Assembly (NCBI GenBank): GCA_934101685.1
Contig: CAKORZ010000039.1
Coordinates: 1 to 13,498 of the forward strand
DNA from: an uncultured Bacilli bacterium
Lineage (GTDB): Bacteria > Bacillota_I > Bacilli_A > RFN20 > DUOF01
DNA: 13,498 nt
Direction of reading: 5' to 3'
Shown here: piece by piece, positions 1-6,649 of the stretch
Layout of the letters: each line of letters starts with the position of its first letter
Position numbering within the stretch: position 1 is the first letter of the stretch
Translations under genes and position numbers: made by a program
Notes under the pieces: generated by a model
The model's database searches: none
What the model was told of the DNA's origin: nothing
Seen by the model: only the letters and a program-made list of their open reading frames with translations

Positions 1-517
1 CATACAAGCTTATACCTCTTGTAAATATGTAACAGTCTTTAAAATACAAATGCCAGTAATATTCAGCATAATCATGTATTAAATTGTCAGATATTTTCAC
101 ATTGACAAAATCATGTAGTATGTAACTTTTCATATTTACTTCTTTATAAAGAGAAGCAGCTACTAATTCAATATCATTAGTATATGAATAAGCATTGTTT
201 AAAAAATTATTTACCTGGTTATAATCTAAATATGATAAATCATTTTTAATAGATTCTAATCTTTCATTTAGTTTTCTTTTAATAACCCTGACACAAGATT
301 CATTCAAAGCAGAAAGAAAACTAGATTTACCAGATTTTACAGGCCCTACTATGTCATTCATAATGCCAAAATTATTTTCAATATAATAATCAGATTTAGC
401 AATTTCATAATCCTTTGCTTCTAATTCTTTATTATATTTAATAATTGAACTATAGATAAGAATTAATAATAACAGTGCCTTAATGCTTGTAATAATTAGA
501 ATTACGATTATAGCCAT
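1..517 (-). CDS. Membrane-anchored P-loop ATPase, partial (pI/Zot-like candidate)
   Basis: The reading frame is open from an ATG at 517 to the left edge, so the C-terminus is missing (about 172 residues visible). Residues 3-25 form one very hydrophobic segment, followed by a charged linker and a Walker A motif, GPVKSGKS, at about residues 58-65. The rest shows no motif I recognise. The gene overlaps the end of the preceding surface-protein gene by 38 bases and has only a weak AAAGAA-type ribosome site, which suggests translational coupling. Filamentous phages encode a membrane-bound P-loop assembly ATPase (pI/Zot) downstream of their coat genes, and both the position and the anchor fit that. 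Zot proteins often carry the TM segment after the ATPase domain, so this assignment is an inference; a secretion, conjugation or other NTPase is possible. The P-loop is certain, the family is not. Confidence 0.6.
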   Translation of the reverse strand, partial: MAIIVILIITSIKALLLLILIYSSIIKYNKELEAKDYEIAKSDYYIENNFGIMNDIVGPVKSGKSSFLSALNESCVRVIKRKLNERLESIKNDLSYLDYNQVNNFLNNAYSYTNDIELVAASLYKEVNMKSYILHDFVNVKISDNLIHDYAEYYWHLYFKDCYIFTRGISLY

Positions 518-1820
518 GTTTATTTATTTTCTTTAATTCTTTCTTCTTTTCTTTATCTATAGCTTTATTTTTTTCCTTTTCGTATCTCTTCATTTGTTTA
601 TTAAAATCTTTTTGATCTTTATTAATATTGAATAAACTACCTATTAATTTAAATGGTAAACTTATTATTTTAAATAACAGTTTAATAATTATCCATATTC
701 CTTTAACAATAAATATAATTGGTGTTCCTAATGATATTAATACTGCCAATGCAATAATTAGTATTATTAAAATAGGTAACCACATATTATTACTTAACCA
801 ATTAAGGAATCTTTTAATTGCTTCAATTATCCTGTCTAACAAATCTTTAGGTTTATCATATTCTTTATAATATATCCATCCAGAATCATCGCTAAGAACA
901 GGGATATCTTCATAATAAGTACCTTCGGTTAAATATGACATTTTTATTACACAAGCATTTTCTATTACTTCAGTATATTTAGTTGCGCCAAATTTATCAG
1001 ATGAAAATGTTGTTTCTGGCAATAATACAGACCAATCATATTTTTCGTTGTCACTCTTTTGAATTGCATATACTTTTTCAAACTTTCCAAATAAATCATC
1101 AAAGATTGTCGCATGGTCACCATATTGCTTATTGTAATCTTCTTTAGTTACTTCATATGCTACATTTTTTCTGTCTGTATTTTCTGACTTTGTACCAAAC
1201 CAAGTATTTTTATTTGTATATGTATCATAATCAACAGTCATTTTAGTTATATCTTCAGGAACTAGATCAGCAAATTTAAAATATAGTTTATTTTGATAAT
1301 TTATGTAATTCCAGGATCCAGAACTTGTAGAATTGATATATGTAGTTACTAGTTCTGTGTTGCTAAGCTCAACATAATTATATTTATATTTTGATTCCAT
1401 ATTCCCTATATAATTATTTCCTACAGTTCTTTTATCTACCCAACTTCTTTTATCATCTAATATATACTTTATTTTTTGAATTTTTACTCCTTCTACAGTT
1501 TCTTCTATTCCACTCAAATCAATAGTATATGTTTTATTATCTATCTTTTTAAAAGTTTCATCTCTTTGTACCAGTTTACTTACTAAAATATTATTTAATA
1601 AAAAAGTATATTCATAAGTTACTGCAGATACATTGTATGTATCTTTTGTTTCAAAAGAAATGATAGATCCATTTCTAGTGGTCTTATTCAAATCAACATA
1701 CGTTTGATATGTTTCTCCATCTTCTAAAGCTTTAACACTAGAGCCTGGAATAATAGATAAAAGAAAAGAGAAGATCATTGCCAACACGATTCCTAGTTTT
1801 GAAATAAATGTTTTGTTCAT
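480..1820 (-). CDS. Secreted/membrane surface protein with Lys-rich cytoplasmic tail
   Basis: 446 residues. Residues 1-32 are a signal peptide (basic start, hydrophobic core, cleavage likely after VKA). A 300-residue extracellular part rich in Tyr, Thr and Asn follows without a domain I recognise. Residues about 345-395 hold one strong TM segment and a second amphipathic hydrophobic stretch. The last 50 residues are strongly basic and probably helical, ending NSNYYKH. The ATG follows a good GGGGAG site. It lies 16 bases after the small membrane protein gene and overlaps the P-loop ATPase gene. The architecture (signal peptide, ectodomain, C-terminal anchor, followed by the ATPase) resembles a filamentous phage adsorption protein in layout only; the cytoplasmic tail is much longer than in M13 pIII. 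It could also be part of a cell-surface transfer apparatus. Function is inferred from context. Confidence 0.75.
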   Translation of the reverse strand: MNKTFISKLGIVLAMIFSFLLSIIPGSSVKALEDGETYQTYVDLNKTTRNGSIISFETKDTYNVSAVTYEYTFLLNNILVSKLVQRDETFKKIDNKTYTIDLSGIEETVEGVKIQKIKYILDDKRSWVDKRTVGNNYIGNMESKYKYNYVELSNTELVTTYINSTSSGSWNYINYQNKLYFKFADLVPEDITKMTVDYDTYTNKNTWFGTKSENTDRKNVAYEVTKEDYNKQYGDHATIFDDLFGKFEKVYAIQKSDNEKYDWSVLLPETTFSSDKFGATKYTEVIENACVIKMSYLTEGTYYEDIPVLSDDSGWIYYKEYDKPKDLLDRIIEAIKRFLNWLSNNMWLPILIILIIALAVLISLGTPIIFIVKGIWIIIKLLFKIISLPFKLIGSLFNINKDQKDFNKQMKRYEKEKNKAIDKEKKKELKKINKHGYNRNSNYYKH

Positions 1821-1836
1821 CTCTAATCTCCCCTTT

Positions 1837-2193
1837 CTATTTACTCTTATTTATAAAATAAGATATTAAGCCCAGAACACCAACTATGCTAAAGGCTACA
1901 AGTGCAGCTAAAGGTTTATCATTTATATTAGCAAATGCTAACCATATTCCACCTGCTGCAGTTAGTCCTAAATAAACTAAATTGAATCCACCTAGAATTA
2001 ATCCAGGTATACCAATTATTAGTCCATAGATTCCCCAGAATCTAGTCATATTAAATGTTTTAGTGAAATGTAAGTAAATACCTACTCCTAATAGAATTAT
2101 TGTTATACAAAGTAAAATAACAATAAATCCAGACATATCATATTCTTTTATTTTATCTTGTTTTCTTTGAACATTATTACTATAACTTTTCAT
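1837..2193 (-). CDS. Small multi-pass membrane protein
   Basis: 118 residues from the ATG at 2193, which has an AGGTGAT ribosome site directly upstream; an in-frame TTG at 2208 lies too far into the preceding gene's end to be preferred. After a polar N-terminus of about 20 residues there are about four hydrophobic segments (roughly 21-43, 52-70, 72-90, 97-114), ending in INKSK. No signal peptide or known motif is visible. The start lies 8 bases after the stop of the Ig-domain protein gene, and the stop lies 16 bases before the next surface-protein gene, so the three are almost certainly co-translated. In a filamentous-phage reading it would be a minor coat or assembly membrane protein; in another element, a channel or pore component. 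I do not recognise the family. Confidence 0.75.
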   Translation of the reverse strand: MKSYSNNVQRKQDKIKEYDMSGFIVILLCITIILLGVGIYLHFTKTFNMTRFWGIYGLIIGIPGLILGGFNLVYLGLTAAGGIWLAFANINDKPLAALVAFSIVGVLGLISYFINKSK

Positions 2194-2201
2194 CTTATCA
2201 C

Positions 2202-3869
2202 CTACCAATTAGGAGTGAATTTTCCTGATTTATCCCATGCCCATCCAAAGCCAATGTATTTAACAATCCATTTGCCTAAATTTACAAAGAAATTTCCAAT
2301 CCTTTTTAGAATATTTTTAAAAGTTGTTTTTACTTCTTCTATATCTTTTTTAGAATCAGCGTCAGGATCTTCTTCAGTCTGCTTCTCACCTAAAACTTTT
2401 ATTGTTGCTGTTTTAACTTCACTTTCTCCATCAGCAGTTCTAACTTTATAAGATAAAGTATATTCTCCTGGAAGATTAACTGCACCTACTTCATATCCAC
2501 CAAATGAAAGTACATTTACTTCAGCTGTATCATTAGCATATAAACCCTCCATATAAATTAATACATTAACTAATTCTTGGTGTGTTAAACCATTTGCTTG
2601 ACTAATACCAATAAATTTTCCATTTGTATAGAATACAGGTGGTATTTTATCTGTTACTTCTATAGTAACGTTAAATGTTTCACTTATATTTCCACTTTTA
2701 TCAGTAGTACGATAACTAATTGTATATGTACCAGGAATACTTTGATTTCCTGTATAATTATCAGCTATCTTTTCTAAAGTCAAACCGCTATCTACATTAT
2801 CATTTATTGTTAAAGCACCCTCAATAGTACTTAGATCAATTGAATTTTTATAGCTAGTAGTGTAACTATTAGTTCCTGTTATTGTTGGTTTGATATCATC
2901 TACTACATTTACTTTAATAGTAAAAATAGCACTTTCATTACCACTACTATCAGTAGCTTTTAATGTAATAATCTTTTCTCCTTTTTCTTGCTCATGAGTA
3001 GTGAAACCATCAGAAACAATAGTTGGAGTTAAGCCAGTATCTACATTGTCAGTAACACTAATAAATTTTAATATTTTTTCAATAGTTAATGGATCAGACA
3101 TATTAGATGTAAATACAGATGTACCATTAATTATTGGAGCTGTTTTATCAAGTACCCAGACTTCGATCGTGCCTGTACCAGTATTACCAGCTTTATCAGT
3201 TGCTTTTACATCAACAGTCCATTTTCCTAATTTATTCTTGTTAGGCGTATAGTTATCAGTAACAAGAACAGGCGCTAAATCACCATCAACCTCATCAACA
3301 AATTTAGTATTTGACAAAATGTAATCAATAGTAACTGGGTTGTCTACATTTGTCATGAATACCTTTGTTTCTAAAGCAGGTGCTTTTTTATCTGTATCAG
3401 GTAAAGTTATTTCTACTTTAGTAAAAGCATGAGCGTCAGGAAATTCAGGGCCATATGCTGTTACCCAAATTCTAGTGAACGGTTTATCAGCTTTTTGAGT
3501 ATAAGTTGCAACATTTCCATCTACAGAAATTGGTCTATTGTAGCCACTTAAAGACCAGCCATAACCAGTACTAACATTTATATATATTTCACTTGGATTA
3601 CTAACTACGCTTGAGTTATACCAAATTTTAATTGTATATTCACCAATAGGGAAATTACTATCATAACTTTCACTATTTGCATTTCCCTCATCTTCATCAT
3701 AATCACCTGCATTCAAAGTAATTACATTTCCATTAACACTTGCAGCAGATATTATATTTTTTGACACATTGCTACCAAATACTGCAGATGTGCATATGCT
3801 TGCCATTAACATTATTATAAATAAGCTAATTGCAATAATCTTCTTAGCGTATTTTTTTATTACACGCAT
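2202..3869 (-). CDS. Secreted protein with tandem bacterial Ig-like repeats
   Basis: 555 residues. Residues 1-32 are a signal peptide with a KKYAKK start. Residues 35-155 form a beta-rich N-terminal domain. About four Ig-like repeats follow (about 155-245, 245-330, 330-415, 415-500), three with recurring D-x-x-x-P ... D-N-V-D/D-E-V-D-G-D ... ATDxxGN signatures typical of HYR/DUF5011-type folds. A Glu/Asp/Lys linker then leads to an amphipathic C-terminus rich in Phe, Trp, Ile and Gly, not a classical TM helix. There is no LPxTG motif. The ATG has an AAAGGAG site 9 bases upstream. Such repeats are common in adhesins and in phage tail or tip proteins. Beside a P-loop assembly ATPase candidate and a probable ssDNA-binding protein, a virion-tip adhesin is plausible; a host-surface adhesin carried as cargo is the alternative. 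Confidence 0.82.
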   Translation of the reverse strand: MRVIKKYAKKIIAISLFIIMLMASICTSAVFGSNVSKNIISAASVNGNVITLNAGDYDEDEGNANSESYDSNFPIGEYTIKIWYNSSVVSNPSEIYINVSTGYGWSLSGYNRPISVDGNVATYTQKADKPFTRIWVTAYGPEFPDAHAFTKVEITLPDTDKKAPALETKVFMTNVDNPVTIDYILSNTKFVDEVDGDLAPVLVTDNYTPNKNKLGKWTVDVKATDKAGNTGTGTIEVWVLDKTAPIINGTSVFTSNMSDPLTIEKILKFISVTDNVDTGLTPTIVSDGFTTHEQEKGEKIITLKATDSSGNESAIFTIKVNVVDDIKPTITGTNSYTTSYKNSIDLSTIEGALTINDNVDSGLTLEKIADNYTGNQSIPGTYTISYRTTDKSGNISETFNVTIEVTDKIPPVFYTNGKFIGISQANGLTHQELVNVLIYMEGLYANDTAEVNVLSFGGYEVGAVNLPGEYTLSYKVRTADGESEVKTATIKVLGEKQTEEDPDADSKKDIEEVKTTFKNILKRIGNFFVNLGKWIVKYIGFGWAWDKSGKFTPNW

Positions 3870-3887
3870 TTTTTATTTCTCCTTTCT

Positions 3888-3925
3888 TTGCTTTATTAAG
3901 CAAGAAGAGTCAGACATCTGACTCT
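3888..3925 (-). other. Tandem hairpins between ssb-like and Ig-protein genes
   Basis: Two perfect inverted repeats lie back to back. AGAGTCAG-acat-CTGACTCT (3906-3925) includes the stop codon of the 166-aa gene, and TTGCTT-tatt-AAGCAA (3888-3903) sits just upstream of the next gene's ribosome site. Neither is followed by a long U tract on the minus strand, so an intrinsic terminator is weak at best. They may instead act as an mRNA 3'-end stabiliser or a partial attenuator separating DNA-handling genes from surface genes. Confidence 0.6.
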
Positions 3926-4424
3926 ATTCAAAATCTTCATCAAAACTGTCTAGATCTTCTTCAATTTCTACTTCTACGTAATTCAAGTTAATATCTTGTA
4001 ACTGAAGAGTTTTTAATTGATTGTCATTAAAGAAGATTCTTGGCCTATATGATTTAGATACAAATATATCCACACCATAGAACCATTCGCCATTATCTTT
4101 TCTTTGGCCTTTTACAGGACGATATCTAGCATTAAGATCAACCTTAGTTGCTTTATCTATTTCTTCCATCTTCATTTTTTTCTCTAATAGAGCTAAAACG
4201 AATTTATCAGAATTGAATTTTTTATCTTTCAATTCTAATCCATGAACGAACCCTACAAATGTATAAGACTTCAAACTAGTTTTCTTACTAACTGTTTTTA
4301 TCATTGAACATTTTAAAACAGGTAATGTACTGATATCTTCCTTCCTCATTTCATAAGCAGTTTTATATGATTCTTGCTTACTTTCAATTTTTTTCTCTTC
4401 AGCTTTAATTTCTTTGTTTTCCAT
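3924..4424 (-). CDS. Acidic-tailed protein, possible ssDNA-binding protein
   Basis: 166 residues. Residues 1-30 are Lys/Glu-rich and probably helical. The middle (about 35-145) is a mixed, mostly beta-like domain with several aromatic and basic residues (SYTFVGFVHGLEL, ARYRPVKGQ, WFYGVDIFVSK). The last 17 residues are strongly acidic and end in DSFDEDFE. An acidic C-terminal tail after a compact beta-rich domain is typical of single-stranded DNA-binding proteins, and filamentous phages encode such a protein next to the coat genes. I see no diagnostic OB-fold motif, so this is an inference. The ATG lies one base after the stop of the 67-aa gene, whose end contains the AAGGAG ribosome site. A hairpin overlaps the stop codon. 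Confidence 0.75.
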   Translation of the reverse strand: MENKEIKAEEKKIESKQESYKTAYEMRKEDISTLPVLKCSMIKTVSKKTSLKSYTFVGFVHGLELKDKKFNSDKFVLALLEKKMKMEEIDKATKVDLNARYRPVKGQRKDNGEWFYGVDIFVSKSYRPRIFFNDNQLKTLQLQDINLNYVEVEIEEDLDSFDEDFE

Positions 4425-4425
4425 T

Positions 4426-4629
4426 TTAATTTTTCTCCTTAATTATGCTTATAATGTCACTCTCGCAATCATCTACTAAATCAAATTTTAAGTAAGATAC
4501 TTGTACGGTATTATTTTGTACTTCTTTCTCTTTCACGTATATGTCATCTTCAACGATAGGAAAGTCTATATGCCAAGCAAATTTTAATTGCTTGACGTCT
4601 TCTAATTTTTTTAGTGGACTCTTTCTCAT
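4426..4629 (-). CDS. Small hypothetical protein (67 aa)
   Basis: 67 residues, soluble, basic at the start (MRKSPLKKLEDVKQLKF) and acidic in the middle and end (DLVDDCESDIISIIKEKN). Its ATG overlaps the TGA stop of the preceding small gene as ATGA, and its own stop is one base from the next ATG. It therefore sits in a tightly coupled three-gene run with the possible ssDNA-binding protein. No family recognised. The tight coupling makes it a real gene and suggests a role with its downstream neighbour. Confidence 0.65.
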   Translation of the reverse strand: MRKSPLKKLEDVKQLKFAWHIDFPIVEDDIYVKEKEVQNNTVQVSYLKFDLVDDCESDIISIIKEKN

Positions 4630-4805
4630 GCACGATATAGTTCCACACGTACGTCTTCGTACTCTTTATCTTGTAACCAGTTCTTTAATCGTAAAGCAGA
4701 GTTATATGAGTAGAACTCTTTAATTGAACCTGTTAAACGATCTTTTAATATTTTTGTTTTGCCTAAATAATTTTTGTATTTCACTACATAACAATGATCA
4801 GGCAT
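4626..4805 (-). CDS. Small hypothetical protein (59 aa)
   Basis: 59 residues starting MPDHCYVVKYKNYLGKTKIL. The ATG at 4805 is preferred over an in-frame ATG at 4844 because AAAAGGAG lies 8 bases before it; the upstream one has no ribosome site. The protein is soluble and basic, with a pattern of short strands and a helix (YSYNSALRLKNWLQDKEYEDVRVELYRA) like small phage-encoded proteins that describe a beta-beta-alpha-beta unit. It is the first gene after the structured intergenic element at 4869-4937 and is coupled to the next gene through an ATGA overlap. Function unknown. Confidence 0.65.
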   Translation of the reverse strand: MPDHCYVVKYKNYLGKTKILKDRLTGSIKEFYSYNSALRLKNWLQDKEYEDVRVELYRA

Positions 4806-4868
4806 ATTATCAACTCCTTTTTTATAATTGATATTGACACTCATTAAATAAAAAGTTATAATCTTAAC

Positions 4869-4937
4869 AGAAAGTGATGGCTAGGATTCATTCCTTGGCC
4901 CCGCCAAATGAGCTGAAATAACGCTGCGGCACTTTCT
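4869..4937. other. GC-rich three-way-junction element (origin/packaging candidate)
   Basis: A perfect 8-bp outer stem (AGAAAGTG/CACTTTCT) encloses 53 bases with about 53% GC, in surroundings near 25-30%. Two inner hairpins can form. The first is GGC..GGA-ttcat-TCC..GCC (4879-4900). The second is CCGC plus AGC, a 9-base loop, then GCT plus GCGG (4901-4929). On the plus strand the outer stem runs into a T tract and could terminate transcription, but no plus-strand gene leads into it. In a filamentous-phage reading, a structured intergenic element of this kind is where a replication origin or packaging signal is expected. Confidence 0.55.
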
Positions 4938-4941
4938 TTTT

Positions 4942-5331
4942 TTATTGTTTATTTTTCTTCTTTTTAGAATTAGATGTATAATCTACTCTAACTCTGCAAG
5001 AATTATTTAATATATCTTCAACAATATCTTTATCCTTTTTACTTGCAAACCTATATGTAGGTTCATTTTTATGTAAAGAAGATCGTTTACCTACAAACAC
5101 TCTATCAACTACATTAGATGGCTCCTTTCCTCTTTTTTGAGGATTAATATTACTTGATAATTTCCTAACTGGAACATCTTTCCCATCTATACGAGCAGGA
5201 TCTCTTTTTGTAAAAGTCGTATATTCAACCTCATCTGATGATAATTGTCTATAATAAGCAGGATGTTGCTTTCCTGGATATCTTTTTGTTTTCGCAAATC
5301 CACTTTTCTTTTTAGATTTATTTTTATTCAA
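4942..5331 (-). CDS. Highly basic hypothetical protein, TTG start
   Basis: 129 residues. Translation appears to begin at a TTG (5331), which is preceded by AGGTGATC at good spacing; there is no ATG near the start of the frame. The protein is strongly basic at both ends (MNKNKSKKKSGFAKTKRYPG at the start, SKKKKNKQ at the end), with a more ordinary middle containing DRVFVGKR and a short helix-like stretch. No signal peptide or TM segment. The charge suggests nucleic-acid binding, but no motif identifies it. It is co-directional with the other small genes of the leftward operon and is followed by the GC-rich structured element. Confidence 0.65.
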   Translation of the reverse strand: MNKNKSKKKSGFAKTKRYPGKQHPAYYRQLSSDEVEYTTFTKRDPARIDGKDVPVRKLSSNINPQKRGKEPSNVVDRVFVGKRSSLHKNEPTYRFASKKDKDIVEDILNNSCRVRVDYTSNSKKKKNKQ

Positions 5332-5365
5332 TTAGATCACCTGTTTTATAACTGTAACTCATATT

Positions 5366-5620
5366 CTATCTTTTTTTCTTTTTGCCACGATTATAGTTGT
5401 AACATTTAGCACTATCTTTTTGTGCTGATAGATATCCAGCTCTAAAAGCTCTTTGCTCTGGTGTTAGTCCTGATACATTTCCATTTTTATCAGCTTTATA
5501 ACGACCATCATTTGTATATCTAATATCATTCTTTAATTCATCAGCAAACTTACTACCTTTTTCACTTGGATTTAAAAGTGTTACAACTTTACCATTCTTA
5601 TTTGTTATTTTTACTGCCAT
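5366..5620 (-). CDS. Small basic hypothetical protein with RAFRAGYLSAQKDSAK motif
   Basis: 84 residues with a strong TAGGAGG ribosome site. The N-terminal half is a short beta-type region (AVKITNKNGKVVTLLNPS). The C-terminal half has LTPEQRAFRAGYLSAQKDSA followed by KCYNYNRGKKKKR. Sequences of the type RAxRxGYLxAxKDSAKxYN are, to my memory, found in small uncharacterised proteins of Bacillota and their mobile elements; I know no assigned function. It belongs to the run of small leftward genes under the repressor-controlled promoter. Confidence 0.7.
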   Translation of the reverse strand: MAVKITNKNGKVVTLLNPSEKGSKFADELKNDIRYTNDGRYKADKNGNVSGLTPEQRAFRAGYLSAQKDSAKCYNYNRGKKKKR

Positions 5621-5636
5621 AATTCATTCCTCCTAA

Positions 5637-5771
5637 CTAAATGGCTAATAATTTTTCTCGCATAATGATATAATCACCATTACACTCTTTATATAGCTGA
5701 TCATATTCAGCTAATGTAAGATTCTTCCTTACTGCTAATTCTTTTAACTCTAAAAATTGAGTATACGTCAT
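5637..5771 (-). CDS. Very small hypothetical protein (44 aa)
   Basis: 44 residues, starting MTYTQFLELKELAVRKNLTL. The ATG at 5771 has a GGAAAGGA site upstream and lies 4 bases after the preceding stop. A longer frame starting at 5891 would overlap the 117-aa gene extensively and is not favoured. The sequence is predicted to be helical (ELKELAVRKNLTLAEYDQLY) with a second helix at the end, like small helix-turn-helix or SHOCT-like modules. Family not recognised; coding potential rests on spacing and ribosome site. Confidence 0.55.
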   Translation of the reverse strand: MTYTQFLELKELAVRKNLTLAEYDQLYKECNGDYIIMREKLLAI

Positions 5772-5775
5772 TCTT

Positions 5776-6129
5776 TTATTTTCCTTTCCTGAATTGTTTT
5801 TGAATATCTTCGATATGTAAGACAGTATCGATACAGAAATTATCGTTGATATTTTCTTTAGCAAATCTACAAGCTTGATTATGATCATCACCGCCTGCCC
5901 GAGCAGTGTAATATAAGATCTTATACATATCTTTTTGATAATCCTTATCAGATATCATGTCTACTAGAGAATTAAAACTTTTATTAGAGTTAGTAACTAC
6001 TACATTGTCATATGTCATACATTTTGTTTTATCATTTAAAACCTCTTTATACTTTTTGTACTTGTTATTAACTTCGATTGCTTTATTCTCATAATATTTC
6101 ATTTTTTCTCTATCAGTGTATTTGATCAT
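5776..6129 (-). CDS. Hypothetical protein (117 aa)
   Basis: 117 residues, start supported by GAGGTG five bases before the ATG. The sequence is charged, soluble and predominantly helical: a Lys/Tyr-rich N-terminal helix (residues about 5-32), then a central region, then a segment with YYTARAGGDDHNQACRFAKE. His, Asp and Cys residues cluster at about 80-88, but no recognised metal site or enzyme motif emerges. The gene is the second of the leftward operon, and its end is 4 bases from the next start. Function unknown. Confidence 0.65.
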   Translation of the reverse strand: MIKYTDREKMKYYENKAIEVNNKYKKYKEVLNDKTKCMTYDNVVVTNSNKSFNSLVDMISDKDYQKDMYKILYYTARAGGDDHNQACRFAKENINDNFCIDTVLHIEDIQKQFRKGK

Positions 6130-6197
6130 ATTAACACCTCATTTCCAACACACTAAACGTAACCACTTGTGTATCTCATTTACTTTCCCACCTTCCT

Positions 6198-6215
6198 TGG
6201 TCAGACATATGACCA
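6198..6215 (-). other. Hairpin over stop codon of first operon gene
   Basis: TGGTCA-gacata-TGACCA is a perfect inverted repeat containing the TGA stop of the 105-aa gene. Its core GTCAGACATxTGAC is shared with the hairpin at 3906-3925, which also overlaps a stop codon. No U tract follows, so it is not a simple terminator. Confidence 0.5.
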
Positions 6216-6518
6216 TTTATTAAATTTTTTAAGTAGCATTAAATCTACTCTGTTTTTTAATTCAAATTCATTTAACTCAAACTTCTTACTAGAAGATCCT
6301 AATCTACTTAGTTTAAACACACGTTCACCATCATAGTTATATCTGTACTCTTCTATCTTGAAGATAGTACCTGCTTGATTTTCAAACCAATCTCCTACGC
6401 GATCAGAAGTATGCTTTTTGCTCCTGGTATTAAAAGCTCCAGGATTTATGTAATTATTCCTTTTATATCTTTTTGCCATGTTAACCTCACTTTCCTTGTT
6501 AGAATCATTTAGTATCAC
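6201..6518 (-). CDS. First gene of leftward operon, hypothetical
   Basis: 105 residues from the ATG at 6518, which has the 16S-complementary AGGTGAT six bases upstream and is the first start after the predicted transcription start. A second ATG at 6479 (MAKRYKRNNY...) has a weaker GAGG site, so a 92-residue form is possible. The protein is basic at the start and then resembles a small beta-barrel-like module (DWFENQAGTIFKIEEYRYN, ERVFKLSRLGSSSKKFELNE). No signal peptide or TM segment. As the first gene under the putative repressor-controlled promoter, it might be an early or regulatory protein, but no motif proves this. Confidence 0.65.
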   Translation of the reverse strand: MILNDSNKESEVNMAKRYKRNNYINPGAFNTRSKKHTSDRVGDWFENQAGTIFKIEEYRYNYDGERVFKLSRLGSSSKKFELNEFELKNRVDLMLLKKFNKWSYV

Positions 6519-6525
6519 CTGCCTT

Positions 6526-6544
6526 TTATCGGTCTAACCGATAA
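6526..6544. promoter_or_regulatory. Probable repressor operator (19-bp palindrome)
   Basis: TTATCGGTctaACCGATAA is a perfect 8-3-8 dyad lying at about +3 to +21 of the leftward promoter, where bound repressor would block initiation. Single copies of ACCGATAA recur at 6591-6598, next to the repressor's own promoter, and at 8011-8018. The XRE protein encoded at 6650 is the obvious candidate ligand; this is inferred from position. Confidence 0.6.
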
Positions 6545-6553
6545 TTTAAATAT

Positions 6554-6582
6554 ATAATAATAGTTTATTACTATAATATCAA
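6554..6582 (-). promoter_or_regulatory. Promoter of the leftward element operon
   Basis: TTGATA (6577-6582), a 17-base spacer and TATTAT (6554-6559), read on the minus strand, place the start near 6547, about 30 bases before the first ribosome site. The palindromic operator begins immediately downstream. It is divergent from the repressor promoter. Confidence 0.7.
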
Positions 6583-6599
6583 GAAAAAATACCGATAAT

Positions 6600-6628
6600 T
6601 CGTTTAAAATTAAATAATTTTATATAAT
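6600..6628 (+). promoter_or_regulatory. Probable repressor promoter with adjacent half-operator
   Basis: A consensus TATAAT at 6623-6628 lies 22 bases before the start codon's ribosome-site region; the -35 (TCGTTT, 6600-6605, 17-base spacing) is poor. The half-operator ACCGATAA at 6591-6598 abuts it, so the repressor could regulate its own synthesis. Confidence 0.5.
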
Positions 6629-6649
6629 TTTCGTAAAGGAATGATAAAA

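Noticed and set aside
628..870. Open frames antisense to larger genes (also near 2158, 3001, 4541, 6700, 8357, 10365 and 12375)
   Set aside because: They lie wholly or mostly opposite well-supported genes, lack ribosome sites and have residue compositions expected of antisense AT-rich DNA.
4869..4937. Simple rho-independent terminator
   Set aside because: The T tract lies on the plus strand, where no gene is being transcribed, and the elaborate GC-rich interior is more than a terminator needs; a minor terminator role cannot be excluded.
1..6518. Conjugative element (ICE/IME) instead of a filamentous phage
   Set aside because: No relaxase, coupling protein or lytic transglycosylase is visible, but because the left part is missing this is only provisionally rejected.
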